A stretch of DNA of 64,000 bases from CAVPDE01 sp963702565. GTDB taxonomy: Bacteria; Desulfobacterota; DSM-4660; Desulfatiglandales; HGW-15. The translations under genes and the position numbers were made by a program. Below the pieces are notes generated by a model. It was not told the DNA's origin and searched no databases. It was given only the letters and a program-made list of their open reading frames with translations. This document shows, piece after piece, positions 18,658-27,616 of the stretch. The DNA lies in the NCBI GenBank assembly GCA_963702565.1, contig CAVPDE010000018.1, positions 186,001 to 250,000 of the forward strand, read 5' to 3'. Positions within the stretch are counted from its first letter, which is position 1, and the number at the start of each line of letters is the position of its first letter.

Positions 18658-18806
18658 CTACCGCTATCGAGTATCTAGTGAAAAATCCGATTGAAGCGGA
18701 GGCAATGGGGCGCCGTGGACGGCAGGCAGTAGAGCGGCAATATAACTGGATTATAGAATCGCAGAAGCTTCTGACCCTCTACAATGCGGTGCTGAAATCG
18801 GATTAA
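18636..18806 (+). pseudogene. 3' remnant of a GT4 glycosyltransferase
   Basis: In a frame different from the preceding fragment, about 56 codons before the TAA at 18804 read as the C-terminus of a GT4 enzyme: NARAIATAIEYLVKNPIEAE, then MGRRGRQAVERQYNW, ending LLTLYNAVLKSD. Intact family members end this way (A..I..LL..P......MG..GR..V...YNW). The rest of the gene is absent. The junction with the truncated sugar-transferase copy lies at about 18636-18657. Confidence 0.7.
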
Positions 18807-19131
18807 AGGAGGATGGGTGGCTGAAATGAATTTTCAAGTTCCAGATGATCAAGATGTTTGCCTCGGAGATGATGGCGGAAGACCTTGGAATGATCGACCG
18901 GAAACGGTTGCTGGGCCTAGACGAAAGATTCGCACCGGGTCACGGCTACCTCAACGGTAGTCAATTCTTTTGGGGTATATGGGTCAGAGAGTTTTCTCCG
19001 GATCTTTGCACCGAATATATCCGGGTAAGAACACCCTGTTCTGATGTGAAGCACCGTACAGTGCTGGTTACATAATCTTGATGTGATGTGTTTGAATTTT
19101 TCATCAAATGAGAGGAAGCTAACGTAATCAA
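18807..19131. other. gap after the gene remnants
   Basis: A 76-codon frame at 18845-19075 shows no family resemblance and no ribosome site, so I do not call it. AGAGGAAG at 19111-19118 may serve the GTG at 19132 with a long spacing. Nothing else is seen. Confidence 0.35.
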
Positions 19132-20709
19132 GTGCCGCATAATTTTCAATATGTTCCCTTCGTCCGAAATTTCAAAATCCGGACGACAATTGGATTTGTT
19201 CTGCTTGTTTTATCTGTAGCATTAGCGCGCACTTTTTTTGGTCAGGGGCGTATTGAGGTCTTGATTTCAACTACCGCACTTGCCTGGGTGCCAGCGGTGG
19301 TCTTTACACAAAAATATATCCATAAATATCCTCAGCGGTACTTGACCTATCTAACCGCCGCGCATTTGAAAGCCGCGATAATCATGGGGTTTTTCATGTG
19401 GCTTGTGCGAATGATCGCCGGTCCAGCCGCGGCTCCCGATGAGGTCTTGTGGACAGGGTATGCCATTTTCATTCTAGCGGACGGGCTTGTTTCTGTTCCG
19501 CGTCGGCGGCATATCCCAACCGAAAAAACCTCCGTAGGCTGTCGAGCTGCTGGTGGAACAGATACTGCTAAGAATCCCTTAATCCACCCGATTTCGATTG
19601 CTGAAAGTATGTCTTCCATAGATGCAAGAGCCATTCTAAGTCAAATCCGCTCCAAGCTGGATCAATCGATGGTCGAATTCATTGAAAATAGTATTCCCAG
19701 TCTTGGAGGCGGCGCCGGGGATGTGGCGGTTGTGGATGATTTAACATCAGCGGATGATCAGGCTGAGTCACAACCAGTTAGGCTGCTTGTAGGCCGCAGG
19801 AGCATTAATGATGTCCGTCGTCTCAACCGGTTTCTCATGGTTTGCGCCAAACGGATTAATATGGGAGGGTATCTTGTTGTCCGGTATACGCCCCTTGAAA
19901 ACGTCGTATGGAATTTGAAGCAGCGTTACACAGGACTAAAGTACTGGGTGGTTTTTCTTCTCCATTTCACGTGGTATCGCGCTATTCCAAAGATTCCATG
20001 GTTAGACAGGATATACTTTTTGCCTCTTTTTTCATGGGTAGATCGGATTCACCTCTCAGTGGCAAAAAAGAGAAACAGGGCCCTGTCGAGAGCGGAAGCC
20101 TGGGGCCGCCTTTCCTTTTGGGGAATGAGGGTAGTCGCGGAATCGAAGGGGGACGGTGAGCTTTTCGTCATCGCACAACGGGCCTCTTTGCCCGTTCAAA
20201 ACAAAGTTCCGTCGTACTATTTCGTTGCGGCCCTGGAAAAGGTTGGTCTTGATGGAAAAATCATCCGCACGCACAAGATAAGGACTATGTATCCTTTTAG
20301 CGAATTCATTCAACAGAGGGTATATGAAGACCATGGACTTTCGGCGACGGGGAAATTTGCCAATGATTTTCGACTGACCGATTACGGGCGTTTTCTCAGG
20401 AAATACTGGCTTGACGAATTGCCACAGATTTTCGATTGGCTGCGGGGTGATGTCAAGCTTGTCGGTGTAAGGGCGACGAGTCGCCATTTTCTTAGCTTAT
20501 ACCCGAAAGAGGTCTATGAGCTTTATATTCAAGTAAAACCAGGTCTCATCCCACCCATCTTCGGTGAATCTACCGAGGGCTTTGACCATATAGTTGAGGT
20601 CGAATTAGCATATCTTAAGAGCCACCTGTCGCATCCTATGTGGACGGACGTTCGTTGCTTCTGGAAGACGTTCGGTGATATCGTATTCCGAGGAGTGCGG
20701 AGCAAATGA
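19132..20709 (+). CDS. membrane sugar-1-phosphate transferase with N-terminal membrane and central methyltransferase-like regions
   Basis: This 525-residue protein has four parts. Membrane segments occupy residues about 15-135 (IGFVLLVLSVALARTF, IEVLISTTALAWVPAVVF, AIIMGFFMWLVRMIA, LWTGYAIFILADGLVSV). A polar linker follows. A central region (about 215-345, NDVRRLNRFLMVCAKRINMGGYLVVRYTPLEN) resembles a degenerate SAM-methyltransferase fold without an obvious SAM motif. The C-terminal catalytic domain (about 365-520) is of the bacterial sugar transferase (WcaJ/PglC) family: HKIRTMYP, DYGRFLRKYWLDELPQIFDWLRGDVKLVGVRA, VKPGLIPP. It would load the first phospho-sugar on undecaprenyl phosphate. 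The usual VGPRP is VGVRA. The start is a GTG. Confidence 0.78.
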   Translation: MPHNFQYVPFVRNFKIRTTIGFVLLVLSVALARTFFGQGRIEVLISTTALAWVPAVVFTQKYIHKYPQRYLTYLTAAHLKAAIIMGFFMWLVRMIAGPAAAPDEVLWTGYAIFILADGLVSVPRRRHIPTEKTSVGCRAAGGTDTAKNPLIHPISIAESMSSIDARAILSQIRSKLDQSMVEFIENSIPSLGGGAGDVAVVDDLTSADDQAESQPVRLLVGRRSINDVRRLNRFLMVCAKRINMGGYLVVRYTPLENVVWNLKQRYTGLKYWVVFLLHFTWYRAIPKIPWLDRIYFLPLFSWVDRIHLSVAKKRNRALSRAEAWGRLSFWGMRVVAESKGDGELFVIAQRASLPVQNKVPSYYFVAALEKVGLDGKIIRTHKIRTMYPFSEFIQQRVYEDHGLSATGKFANDFRLTDYGRFLRKYWLDELPQIFDWLRGDVKLVGVRATSRHFLSLYPKEVYELYIQVKPGLIPPIFGESTEGFDHIVEVELAYLKSHLSHPMWTDVRCFWKTFGDIVFRGVRSK

Positions 20710-20739
20710 GGCATCACACGCTCACAAGAGGTTGTGATC

Positions 20740-22791
20740 ATGTGCGGCATATTTGGACTTGTCGTTCGTAGAGATGCAGGTTACGACCGCGCATTTATAA
20801 AGAAATCTATAAGGATACTCACGCACCTCTCCGAGTCGCGGGGCAAGGATTCCTCGGGGCTTGTTATCAGGAATGAGTCGACAAGAGAGTTCCATGTCTT
20901 TAAGGGCGCAGTATATCTGCAAGAGTTGCTGCGAGACAAGAGCGTGGTGGAAAGACTTGATGGGGTTCTCGATGCAACGTCTCAAGGCGAAGCGGGTCGT
21001 GAGCGGAATACTTTTGCGGTTATGGGGCATTCGCGGCTTGTTACTAACGGTTCACAGCTTAGTGAAAGAAACAACCAGCCGGTCGTCAAGGATGGCGTGA
21101 TCGGCATCCATAACGGAATCATTGTGAATCACGAAAACCTCTGGTCAAATCACTCGGACATACAAAGGAATTATGAAATCGATACCGAGGTAATGCTCGC
21201 TCTGATCAGGAAGCATGTTCGGGCTGGCATGGACATCGCTACAGCGATTTCGAAGACTATTAAAGAGATCTTCGGCACTGTAGCGGCCGCTTTTCTGGTT
21301 GAAGACCTTGATATGCTGGCCGTGGCTACAAACAACGGTTCGCTATATGTGTTAACCGATGAGAGGGATCTTTTTGCCTTTGCCTCTGAGGAGTATTTCC
21401 TAAAGAGGATGACGGACAAGTTGAATTTAGATGCGAAAGACAACCTCTGGATACGGCAAGTCGCTGCGGGTAAAGGGTTTGTGGTGGATTTGGAGCAGTT
21501 CAGGCTGCAGGAGTTCTCTTTTACGGGTGAAGAACGAAAATCCATAGAGCAGGTAAAGCAAAGACTGCCATATCAGATTGAAGTACATTCCGTTTCTGGA
21601 GGAAGACCTCAGAGGGAACTGGTCTTAGACCCGTCGAAGATTGCAGCTCACCCTAAGGCACTGCCGGAGGCGGCGCTTTTACAATATAATATTGAACGCA
21701 TTCAGGCCCTGAGAAGGTGTACTCGATGCATCCTGCCGGAGACATTCCCCTATGTTGAGTTTGATGAAAAAGGTGTCTGTAATTACTGTAACAACTACAC
21801 CGTCAAGAATAAGCCAAAGCCCATTGAGCAGCTTTTTGATCTTGTAAAACCGTACCGTCGATCGGATGGTGGTTATGAATGTGTTGTCCCTTATAGTGGA
21901 GGGCGTGACAGTACATTTACGCTTCACACTGTAAAAAAGGTACTAAAGCTTAATCCTGTAGCCTTCACGTACGATTGGGGTATGGTCAATGACCTTGCCA
22001 GACGTAACGTTGCACGAGTCTGTGGAAAGCTCGGAGTGGAAAACATCCTTGTCTCCGCCGACATTGCCTGGAAGAGGGAAAACATCAGGCGCAATATCTT
22101 AGCATGGCTCAAGAAACCACACCTTGGAATGGTGCCATTGTTTATGGCGGGAGATAAATTCTTTTACTATTACACGGACCAGGTTAAAAAACAGACTGGA
22201 GTGCGACTTAATATCTGGGGAGTAAACCCATTGGAAAATACTGAATTCAAGGTTGGTTTTCTTAGTGTCCCGCCGGATCATAATAAGAAATGGATCTATT
22301 CCCTTTCGGGAAAGAGACAGATGAAGCTGTTCTTGAGGATGGGAAAGATCGTTATGGAGAACCCGGGTTATTTGAATCGTTCGGTGTGGAATACGCTTGG
22401 GGGGTTTGTTTCTCGTTCGGTAGTTCCACATCGTGATTATTACCACTTGTTCGATTATTATCGGTGGGATGAGAGCGAAGTGGAGAAACTCGTTCGCGAG
22501 GAATACGAATGGGAAACCGCTATCGATACCCCAACAACCTGGAGAATAGGGGATGGAACAGCACCCTTTTACAATTATATCTATTATACTGTCGGCGGGT
22601 TTTCGGAGTACGATACCTTCCGCAGCAATCAAATCCGCGAGGGGATGCTAAGTCGAGAAGAGGCCCTAAATCTTGTAACGATAGAGAATCGGCCCCGCTA
22701 TCCCTCTCTCAAATGGTACACGGAAATTCTAAACCTCGATTTCCCTTCGACTATAAAGCGGATCAACAGTATTCCCAAGCTCTATCCTTGA
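20740..22791 (+). CDS. fused class II glutaminase and N-acetyl-sugar amidotransferase (WbpG-like)
   Basis: This 683-residue protein joins two activities. Residues 1-240 are a class II (Ntn) glutamine amidotransferase like that of GlmS/AsnB: MCGIFG with the nucleophile Cys at position 2, GHSRLVTNGS, NNQPV, GIHNGIIVN. Residues about 325-683 are the N-acetyl-sugar amidotransferase family: CTRCILPETFPYVEFDEKGVCNYC (zinc-type cysteines), then the ATP-pyrophosphatase loop VPYSGGRDSTF. ATG 20740 must be the start because the nucleophile has to follow Met1; a GTG at 20734 would bury it. WbpG normally takes ammonia from separate HisH/HisF-type partners; here the glutaminase is in the same chain. It would form an acetamidino or amide group on a sugar. 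Confidence 0.88.
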   Translation: MCGIFGLVVRRDAGYDRAFIKKSIRILTHLSESRGKDSSGLVIRNESTREFHVFKGAVYLQELLRDKSVVERLDGVLDATSQGEAGRERNTFAVMGHSRLVTNGSQLSERNNQPVVKDGVIGIHNGIIVNHENLWSNHSDIQRNYEIDTEVMLALIRKHVRAGMDIATAISKTIKEIFGTVAAAFLVEDLDMLAVATNNGSLYVLTDERDLFAFASEEYFLKRMTDKLNLDAKDNLWIRQVAAGKGFVVDLEQFRLQEFSFTGEERKSIEQVKQRLPYQIEVHSVSGGRPQRELVLDPSKIAAHPKALPEAALLQYNIERIQALRRCTRCILPETFPYVEFDEKGVCNYCNNYTVKNKPKPIEQLFDLVKPYRRSDGGYECVVPYSGGRDSTFTLHTVKKVLKLNPVAFTYDWGMVNDLARRNVARVCGKLGVENILVSADIAWKRENIRRNILAWLKKPHLGMVPLFMAGDKFFYYYTDQVKKQTGVRLNIWGVNPLENTEFKVGFLSVPPDHNKKWIYSLSGKRQMKLFLRMGKIVMENPGYLNRSVWNTLGGFVSRSVVPHRDYYHLFDYYRWDESEVEKLVREEYEWETAIDTPTTWRIGDGTAPFYNYIYYTVGGFSEYDTFRSNQIREGMLSREEALNLVTIENRPRYPSLKWYTEILNLDFPSTIKRINSIPKLYP

Positions 22792-22883
22792 GGAGCCTAT
22801 CCAAAGAGAGATCAAAATCGTGAGTAAAGGGGTTTACGGAATGAAATATTCCATCGTGCTTTGAAAGAGATTCAATACCTAGA

Positions 22884-24125
22884 ATGAATATTTGGTACCT
22901 TTCAGCCCATGACCAGCCCAAAGGGAGATCGTCAAGAACGTATGATTTTTCCCTGGAATTGGTCGGCCGGGGGCACCAGGTCACGATGTTCACCAATAGC
23001 TACTGTCATTGGACCTATGAGGAAAGGCTGGATCGTCACGAGAAATGGCGTGTTGAAGAAATCGATGGAATACGAGTAGTTTGGCTACGCACGATCCACT
23101 ATAGTGGAAATGGTATGGGCCGTGGCTTGAATATGATCTCGAATGCCTGGAGATCCATTCAGGCTTCGCGATCCCTTTCTGATAGGCCGGATGTCGTGAT
23201 AGGCCCATCTGTTCCTCTGGGCACGGGCTGGGCTGCATCGAGGATCGCAAAAACGAAAGAGGCGGCCTTTGTTTTTGAGGTGAGAGATGTTTGGCCCATC
23301 GCTCTGGTCTACGATGGTGGTCTGTCCCGGAATAGTCCGGTCTATTATTCATTCCGTGCCATTGAGAAGTATCTCTATAAAAGGTCTCACCGTATTTCTG
23401 CCACAATGCCATTCCTGTATAAACACGTCGCAGAGAGTGGCAGCGACCCGGACAAGATCATCTGGATACCCAATGGAGTAAATTTCCACCGGTTCTCAGG
23501 TCTTGACAGCTATGATGGGGGTGAGCATCTCCCGTTGGTTGTTATGTATGTTGGGGGATTTGGTATTGCTCATGATGTGATATCTCTGGTCAGGGCGGCG
23601 GACATTCTTCAGCAGAGCCGGGATAGCAGATTCAGATTTATTATCGTAGGGGACGGACCAAAACGGGGGGAGTGTGAGAGAGAAGCATCAGAAAAAAAAC
23701 TGATGAATCTGGAATTTCGGGATCCGGTACCGAAGGCGGATGTCCCAAAAATCCAAATGGACGCAGACGTTTTGGTGGCCTCTGTTCTAGATTCGGAAGC
23801 CTATCGATTTGGCCTAAATCTTAACAAAATATTTGACTATTTCGCTTCAGGGAGACCGGTTATTTTCAGCGGTAATGCGCCAAATGATCCAGTTGCGGAA
23901 TCAGGGGCTGGTTTCAGTATCGCGCCTGAAAATCCCGATGCGATGGTTAATGCATTGCAGAGAATTTTGGAAATGAGCCCCAAAGAGCGGACGGATATGG
24001 GGAAAAGGGGCAGGCTATATGTTGAAAAGCATTATGACATGCGTAAATTGGGGGAACGGATGGAAGCGCTGTTAGCTGAGGCGATCATGGAAAGGGAGAG
24101 AGGGAGCGTGCATGGCTCTCGATGA
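22884..24125 (+). CDS. GT4 glycosyltransferase (WbuB-like)
   Basis: This 413-residue protein begins MNIWYLSAHDQPKGRSSRTYDFSLELVGRGHQVTMFTN, the layout of WbuB-type glycosyltransferases (glycine loop replaced by a P-x-G-x-x-S stretch). FVFEVRDVWP lies near 135, WIPNGV near 200, then VMYVGGFG and FIIVGDGPKR. The C-terminal SGRPVIFSGNAPNDPVAESGAGFSI is in the nucleotide-sugar binding region. It extends the lipid-linked glycan in the cytosol; WbuB itself is linked to FucNAc-type transfer, but donor specificity cannot be read here. Its last 14 bases overlap the following methyltransferase, indicating an operon. Confidence 0.87.
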   Translation: MNIWYLSAHDQPKGRSSRTYDFSLELVGRGHQVTMFTNSYCHWTYEERLDRHEKWRVEEIDGIRVVWLRTIHYSGNGMGRGLNMISNAWRSIQASRSLSDRPDVVIGPSVPLGTGWAASRIAKTKEAAFVFEVRDVWPIALVYDGGLSRNSPVYYSFRAIEKYLYKRSHRISATMPFLYKHVAESGSDPDKIIWIPNGVNFHRFSGLDSYDGGEHLPLVVMYVGGFGIAHDVISLVRAADILQQSRDSRFRFIIVGDGPKRGECEREASEKKLMNLEFRDPVPKADVPKIQMDADVLVASVLDSEAYRFGLNLNKIFDYFASGRPVIFSGNAPNDPVAESGAGFSIAPENPDAMVNALQRILEMSPKERTDMGKRGRLYVEKHYDMRKLGERMEALLAEAIMERERGSVHGSR

Positions 24126-24960
24126 GCGGAAAAGAAAAGAGATCGAGCACTCAGACAATCGACGGTCGATTGTGAGGGCATACGAGTATTTCTCGGATGG
24201 ATCCCACGACCGTTTGCAAGATAAATGCTTGGACGCGGAGAGTGACTATGAGAAGAATTTCAGCAACATGAAATTCTACAGCATCACGAGGTCAAGCTTT
24301 GCCTACCGCGATGCGCTGGTATTGGATAGGTTGAGGGATGCGGTTGCCCTTGACTACTGCTGTGGAAACGGAGAGGTGGCTGTCGAAATGGCTACGCATG
24401 GGGCTTCGAGGGTTTTCGGAATTGACATCAGTTCGGTAGCCAAAGAAAACGCCGATGGGCTGGCAAAGTCTGCCGGGGTTGATGGTAGGTGTGAGTTTAC
24501 CGTAATGGACGCCGAAGATACCAAGTTCGCGGACGGAACATTCGACTTGATACACGAATATGGCGCGCTTCACCACTTGGACCTTGGAGCAGCATACCGG
24601 GAACTTTCGCGTATCCTGAAAGCTGATGGGATGGTAGTGTGTACAGAGGCGCTTAGGCACAATCCGTTTATTCACTGGTACAGGAGAAGAACGCCGCATT
24701 TGAGGACGAAATGGGAATTTGAGCACATATTGGGCGTGCCGGAAATAATGCAGGGACTCAGGCATTTCGAGGAGGTGAAGGTTAGATTCTGGCATCTGGC
24801 TGTGCTAGGTGCGGTACCATTTCGGAAGACAAGGTTTTTCAACACGCTACTCGCCTTTCTCGAACAAGTCGATAACGTCATCTTGAAGATCCCCTGGATA
24901 CAGCGAATGGCCTGGGTTGCAGTATTTGTTTTGAAAGGGCCGCGGAAAGCGGCCCACTAA
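24112..24960 (+). CDS. class I SAM-dependent methyltransferase
   Basis: This 282-residue protein has ALDYCCGNGEVAVEMATHGA as SAM motif I (about residues 78-97), FGIDIS as motif II, FTVMDAEDTKF, and FDLIHEYGALHHL as motif III-IV. It may modify a sugar hydroxyl, carboxyl or amino group of the glycan. The ATG lies within the end of the glycosyltransferase gene (14-base overlap) after GGGAGAGAGGGAG, a strong ribosome site. Confidence 0.85.
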   Translation: MALDERKRKEIEHSDNRRSIVRAYEYFSDGSHDRLQDKCLDAESDYEKNFSNMKFYSITRSSFAYRDALVLDRLRDAVALDYCCGNGEVAVEMATHGASRVFGIDISSVAKENADGLAKSAGVDGRCEFTVMDAEDTKFADGTFDLIHEYGALHHLDLGAAYRELSRILKADGMVVCTEALRHNPFIHWYRRRTPHLRTKWEFEHILGVPEIMQGLRHFEEVKVRFWHLAVLGAVPFRKTRFFNTLLAFLEQVDNVILKIPWIQRMAWVAVFVLKGPRKAAH

Positions 24961-24971
24961 TTCGCTCAAGA

Positions 24972-25655
24972 ATGCTCTCGGATATGACCAAAAAAATATT
25001 GGATGGGGATCGCAAAGCCCAGTGTTCTGCGGTTTATTGGCTTGGGAAAAGGGCTTTCGATGTCTCAGTTTCGATTGGCGCATTATTCGCCCTTTCTCCT
25101 GTCCTCATTTTCATTTCCGTGATGGTAAAAGCCACTTCTCATGGACCAGTGTTTTACCGAGGGGTTCGCTCGGGGCTGAATGGACGTCCTTTCAGGATCT
25201 TCAAGTTTAGATCAATGATTCCGAACGCTGAACTGGTCGGGGGGCCTTCCACTGCATTGAATGACTCGCGGCTAACCAGGGTAGGAAAAGTTCTGCGCAA
25301 ATATAAGCTGGATGAGCTTCCGCAGTTATTGAATATTCTGGCCGGAGACATGAGTTTTGTGGGGCCACGACCCCAGGTTTTAGAATACACCAAAAGATAT
25401 GAGGGAGAAGAGAAACTTATCCTAAGTGTCAAGCCCGGTTTGACGGACTACGCCTCCTTGAAATTCATCAATTTGGATGAAGTCTTGGGTGACGGGAATG
25501 TGGATGAAAAGTACGCCACCGAGATAGAGCCGGAAAAGAATAGGCTAAGACTGCTGTATGTAAAGAGACGGTGTTTTAAGGAGGACATGCGAATTCTTTT
25601 CAAAACCGCCACTCAGATGCTTGGGATCAAATCGGAATGGAATATCGAAGGCTAG
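24972..25655 (+). CDS. undecaprenyl-phosphate sugar-1-phosphate transferase (PglC/WcaJ type)
   Basis: This compact 227-residue monotopic phosphoglycosyl transferase shows the N-terminal signature KRAFDVSVSIGALFALSPVLIFISVMVK with its re-entrant hydrophobic helix. F-K-F-R-S-M, DSRLTRVGKVLRKYKLDELPQLLNILAGDMSFVGPRPQV (catalytic Asp-Glu in LDELPQ) and VKPGLTDYASL follow. It transfers a phospho-sugar from a UDP-sugar to undecaprenyl phosphate, a priming step. It is the second priming enzyme in the locus, besides the protein at 19132. A second ATG at 24984 is possible. Its end overlaps the aldo/keto reductase gene by 19 bases. Confidence 0.9.
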   Translation: MLSDMTKKILDGDRKAQCSAVYWLGKRAFDVSVSIGALFALSPVLIFISVMVKATSHGPVFYRGVRSGLNGRPFRIFKFRSMIPNAELVGGPSTALNDSRLTRVGKVLRKYKLDELPQLLNILAGDMSFVGPRPQVLEYTKRYEGEEKLILSVKPGLTDYASLKFINLDEVLGDGNVDEKYATEIEPEKNRLRLLYVKRRCFKEDMRILFKTATQMLGIKSEWNIEG

Positions 25656-26581
25656 GGCCTAGTGACCTTGAGATTTCGAGGGTAGGTTTTGGGTGCTGGG
25701 CTATTGGAGGTCATGGCTACGGAGCCGTTGATGACAAGGTTTCAAAGAGAGCAATAAGGAAAGCTTTAGATCTTGGGATAAACTTCTTTGATACTGCCAA
25801 CGTATATGGCTTCGGCCGTTCAGAGTCAGTGCTGTCAGAAGCTCTGGGGGAACACCGGCATCAGGTTGTCATTGCGACCAAGTTTGGTGTGAACTGCGAT
25901 TCTGAAGGAAAGACCTACCGGGATTGTTCTCCTCAAAATATCCTGAGGTCCCTCGAAGAAAGCCTCCGCCGCCTGAAAGTCGACTGCATACCTCTTTATC
26001 AGATCCACTGGCACGATGGGAAAACGAGCATTCATGCCGTTATGGAGACCCTTGAACGATGCCGCGAGGCCGGGAAGATAAGGTATATAGGCTGCTGCAA
26101 TTTCCCGATCGATCTAGTAGAGGCAGCATTTTCTTCAGGAGACCTGGTCTCGGTTCAAAGCCTTTATAATGTGAAGCGACGGAAAAACGAGAAGATAATG
26201 GAGGACTGCTTCCATGGTCATCAAATGGGAGTGGTGGCCTATGAAGTGCTGGGAAGGGGATTGTTTAGCGGGAAGTTTGGGACTGACTCAAAGTTTGGTG
26301 ATAACGATACTCGGGGCAGAGATCCCGAATTCCAGGATAAAGAGCTGAAAAGGAATATTGACATTTCGCGGGAGCTGACAGAAGTTGGCACTAGACAGGG
26401 GAAGTCTGCAGCTCAGACCGCAATTAGATGGGTTCTGGAAAAGCCCTTTGTGACTTGCGCTCTAATCGGAGCAAAGTCACCTCGTCAGGTGGAAGAGAAT
26501 GTTGGAGCGCTGGGGTGGTCTCTGGATGAAGATGAATTGGAGAGGCTAAATCGACTAGAGGGAGAAAAGGGTCTAGGCTGA
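25637..26581 (+). CDS. aldo/keto reductase
   Basis: This 314-residue (alpha/beta)8 NAD(P)H oxidoreductase has FFDTANVYGFGRSE (catalytic Asp and Tyr), VIATKFG (Lys) and YQIHWHD (His), plus a C-terminal NADP-binding ALIGAKSPRQVEEN. It is coupled to the sugar transferase (19-base overlap) and followed after one base by the E1 alpha gene. It probably reduces a keto-sugar or a small carbonyl compound made by the neighbouring thiamine-dependent enzyme. The substrate is unknown. Confidence 0.88.
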   Translation: MEYRRLGPSDLEISRVGFGCWAIGGHGYGAVDDKVSKRAIRKALDLGINFFDTANVYGFGRSESVLSEALGEHRHQVVIATKFGVNCDSEGKTYRDCSPQNILRSLEESLRRLKVDCIPLYQIHWHDGKTSIHAVMETLERCREAGKIRYIGCCNFPIDLVEAAFSSGDLVSVQSLYNVKRRKNEKIMEDCFHGHQMGVVAYEVLGRGLFSGKFGTDSKFGDNDTRGRDPEFQDKELKRNIDISRELTEVGTRQGKSAAQTAIRWVLEKPFVTCALIGAKSPRQVEENVGALGWSLDEDELERLNRLEGEKGLG

Positions 26582-26582
26582 A

Positions 26583-27599
26583 ATGAAGACTTATGCCAGG
26601 GAGTTCTTGGCTGACTTGCTAAGGAAAATGCTAAGGATACGGCTTTGCGAAGAAAGCCTTGTTGAGCCGATTCTTAATAGTGACGTAAGGACACCCTGCC
26701 ATCTCTATTCGGGGGAGGAAGCCGTAGCGGCCGGTGTTTGCTCTGCGCTTTTGACATCTGATTATGTTTTTGGGACGCACCGATCACATGGGCATTACCT
26801 AGCCAAGGGGGGTGGATTGAAGGAACTGGTCGCAGAGATCTATGGAAAGAAGACGGGATGTTCCGGTGGCAGGGGAGGCTCGATGCACGTTACAGAGCCT
26901 GGTTTGGGAGTAGCCGGTGCAACTCCCATTGTAGCCGGTACGATCTCCTTGGCCGTTGGGGCTGCGCTAGCTTCAAAGATAAGAGGCGACAATAGAGTCA
27001 CTGTCAGTTTTTTTGGGGACGGCGCAACGGGGGAAGGTGTGCTCTTTGAGTCTTTGAATTTCGCAGCCCTCAAAAAGCTTCCCATCATTTTCGTGTGTGA
27101 AAACAATTTGTATTCCACCCATATGCCGATAGGCGAATGCCGGCCTGATATCCCCATCGTGGAGATTGGAAAGACCTTTGGGATCGTTTCCTACGCAGTG
27201 GATGGCAACGATGTCTTGTCAGTCTACGAAACAGCGAAAGAAGCTCTTAAATTCTGTCGTGAGGGTGGGGGGCCTATTTTTGTAGAATGCCTCACTTACC
27301 GTCTAAGAGGTCATGTTGGGCCGGATGACAACGTTCAGGGGGCGCACACCGACATAAGGCCTCTGGAAGAGATCGAGAAGTGGAGAAAAAAAGACCCAAT
27401 CGTCAGGTTTGAAAGATATGTTACTGAGAATGGTGTTCTTTCTGAAAAGGAAGTCGCGGTGATAAAGAGAGAAGTGGAAATCGCAGTGGAAGATGCTTTT
27501 GATTTTGCGGTGAATAGCCCCTATCCCGAAGAAAGCGAATTGGGAAAGTGCGTATTTAGACAGCCCGGACACTTCTCAAAGGGTGCGCAAAGCAAGTAG
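26583..27599 (+). CDS. thiamine-diphosphate-dependent dehydrogenase E1 alpha subunit
   Basis: This 338-residue protein is of the pyruvate/acetoin/branched-chain E1 alpha family. It has YSGEEAVAAGV near residue 43, HRSHGHYLAKGG, and GRGGSMHVTEPGLGV. The thiamine-diphosphate motif is GDGATGEG followed about 25 residues later by CENN. It starts one base after the reductase stop. With the next gene it should form an alpha2beta2 enzyme that decarboxylates a 2-oxo acid or handles a two-carbon unit. No E2 or E3 gene is nearby, so a non-oxidative or dedicated role in making a sugar substituent is suspected. Confidence 0.88.
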   Translation: MKTYAREFLADLLRKMLRIRLCEESLVEPILNSDVRTPCHLYSGEEAVAAGVCSALLTSDYVFGTHRSHGHYLAKGGGLKELVAEIYGKKTGCSGGRGGSMHVTEPGLGVAGATPIVAGTISLAVGAALASKIRGDNRVTVSFFGDGATGEGVLFESLNFAALKKLPIIFVCENNLYSTHMPIGECRPDIPIVEIGKTFGIVSYAVDGNDVLSVYETAKEALKFCREGGGPIFVECLTYRLRGHVGPDDNVQGAHTDIRPLEEIEKWRKKDPIVRFERYVTENGVLSEKEVAVIKREVEIAVEDAFDFAVNSPYPEESELGKCVFRQPGHFSKGAQSK

Positions 27600-27616
27600 A
27601 TGGAGATTTGACCTCG

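Noticed and set aside
18845..19075. 76-codon open frame between remnants and the sugar transferase
   Set aside because: No ribosome site, no recognisable domain, odd composition.
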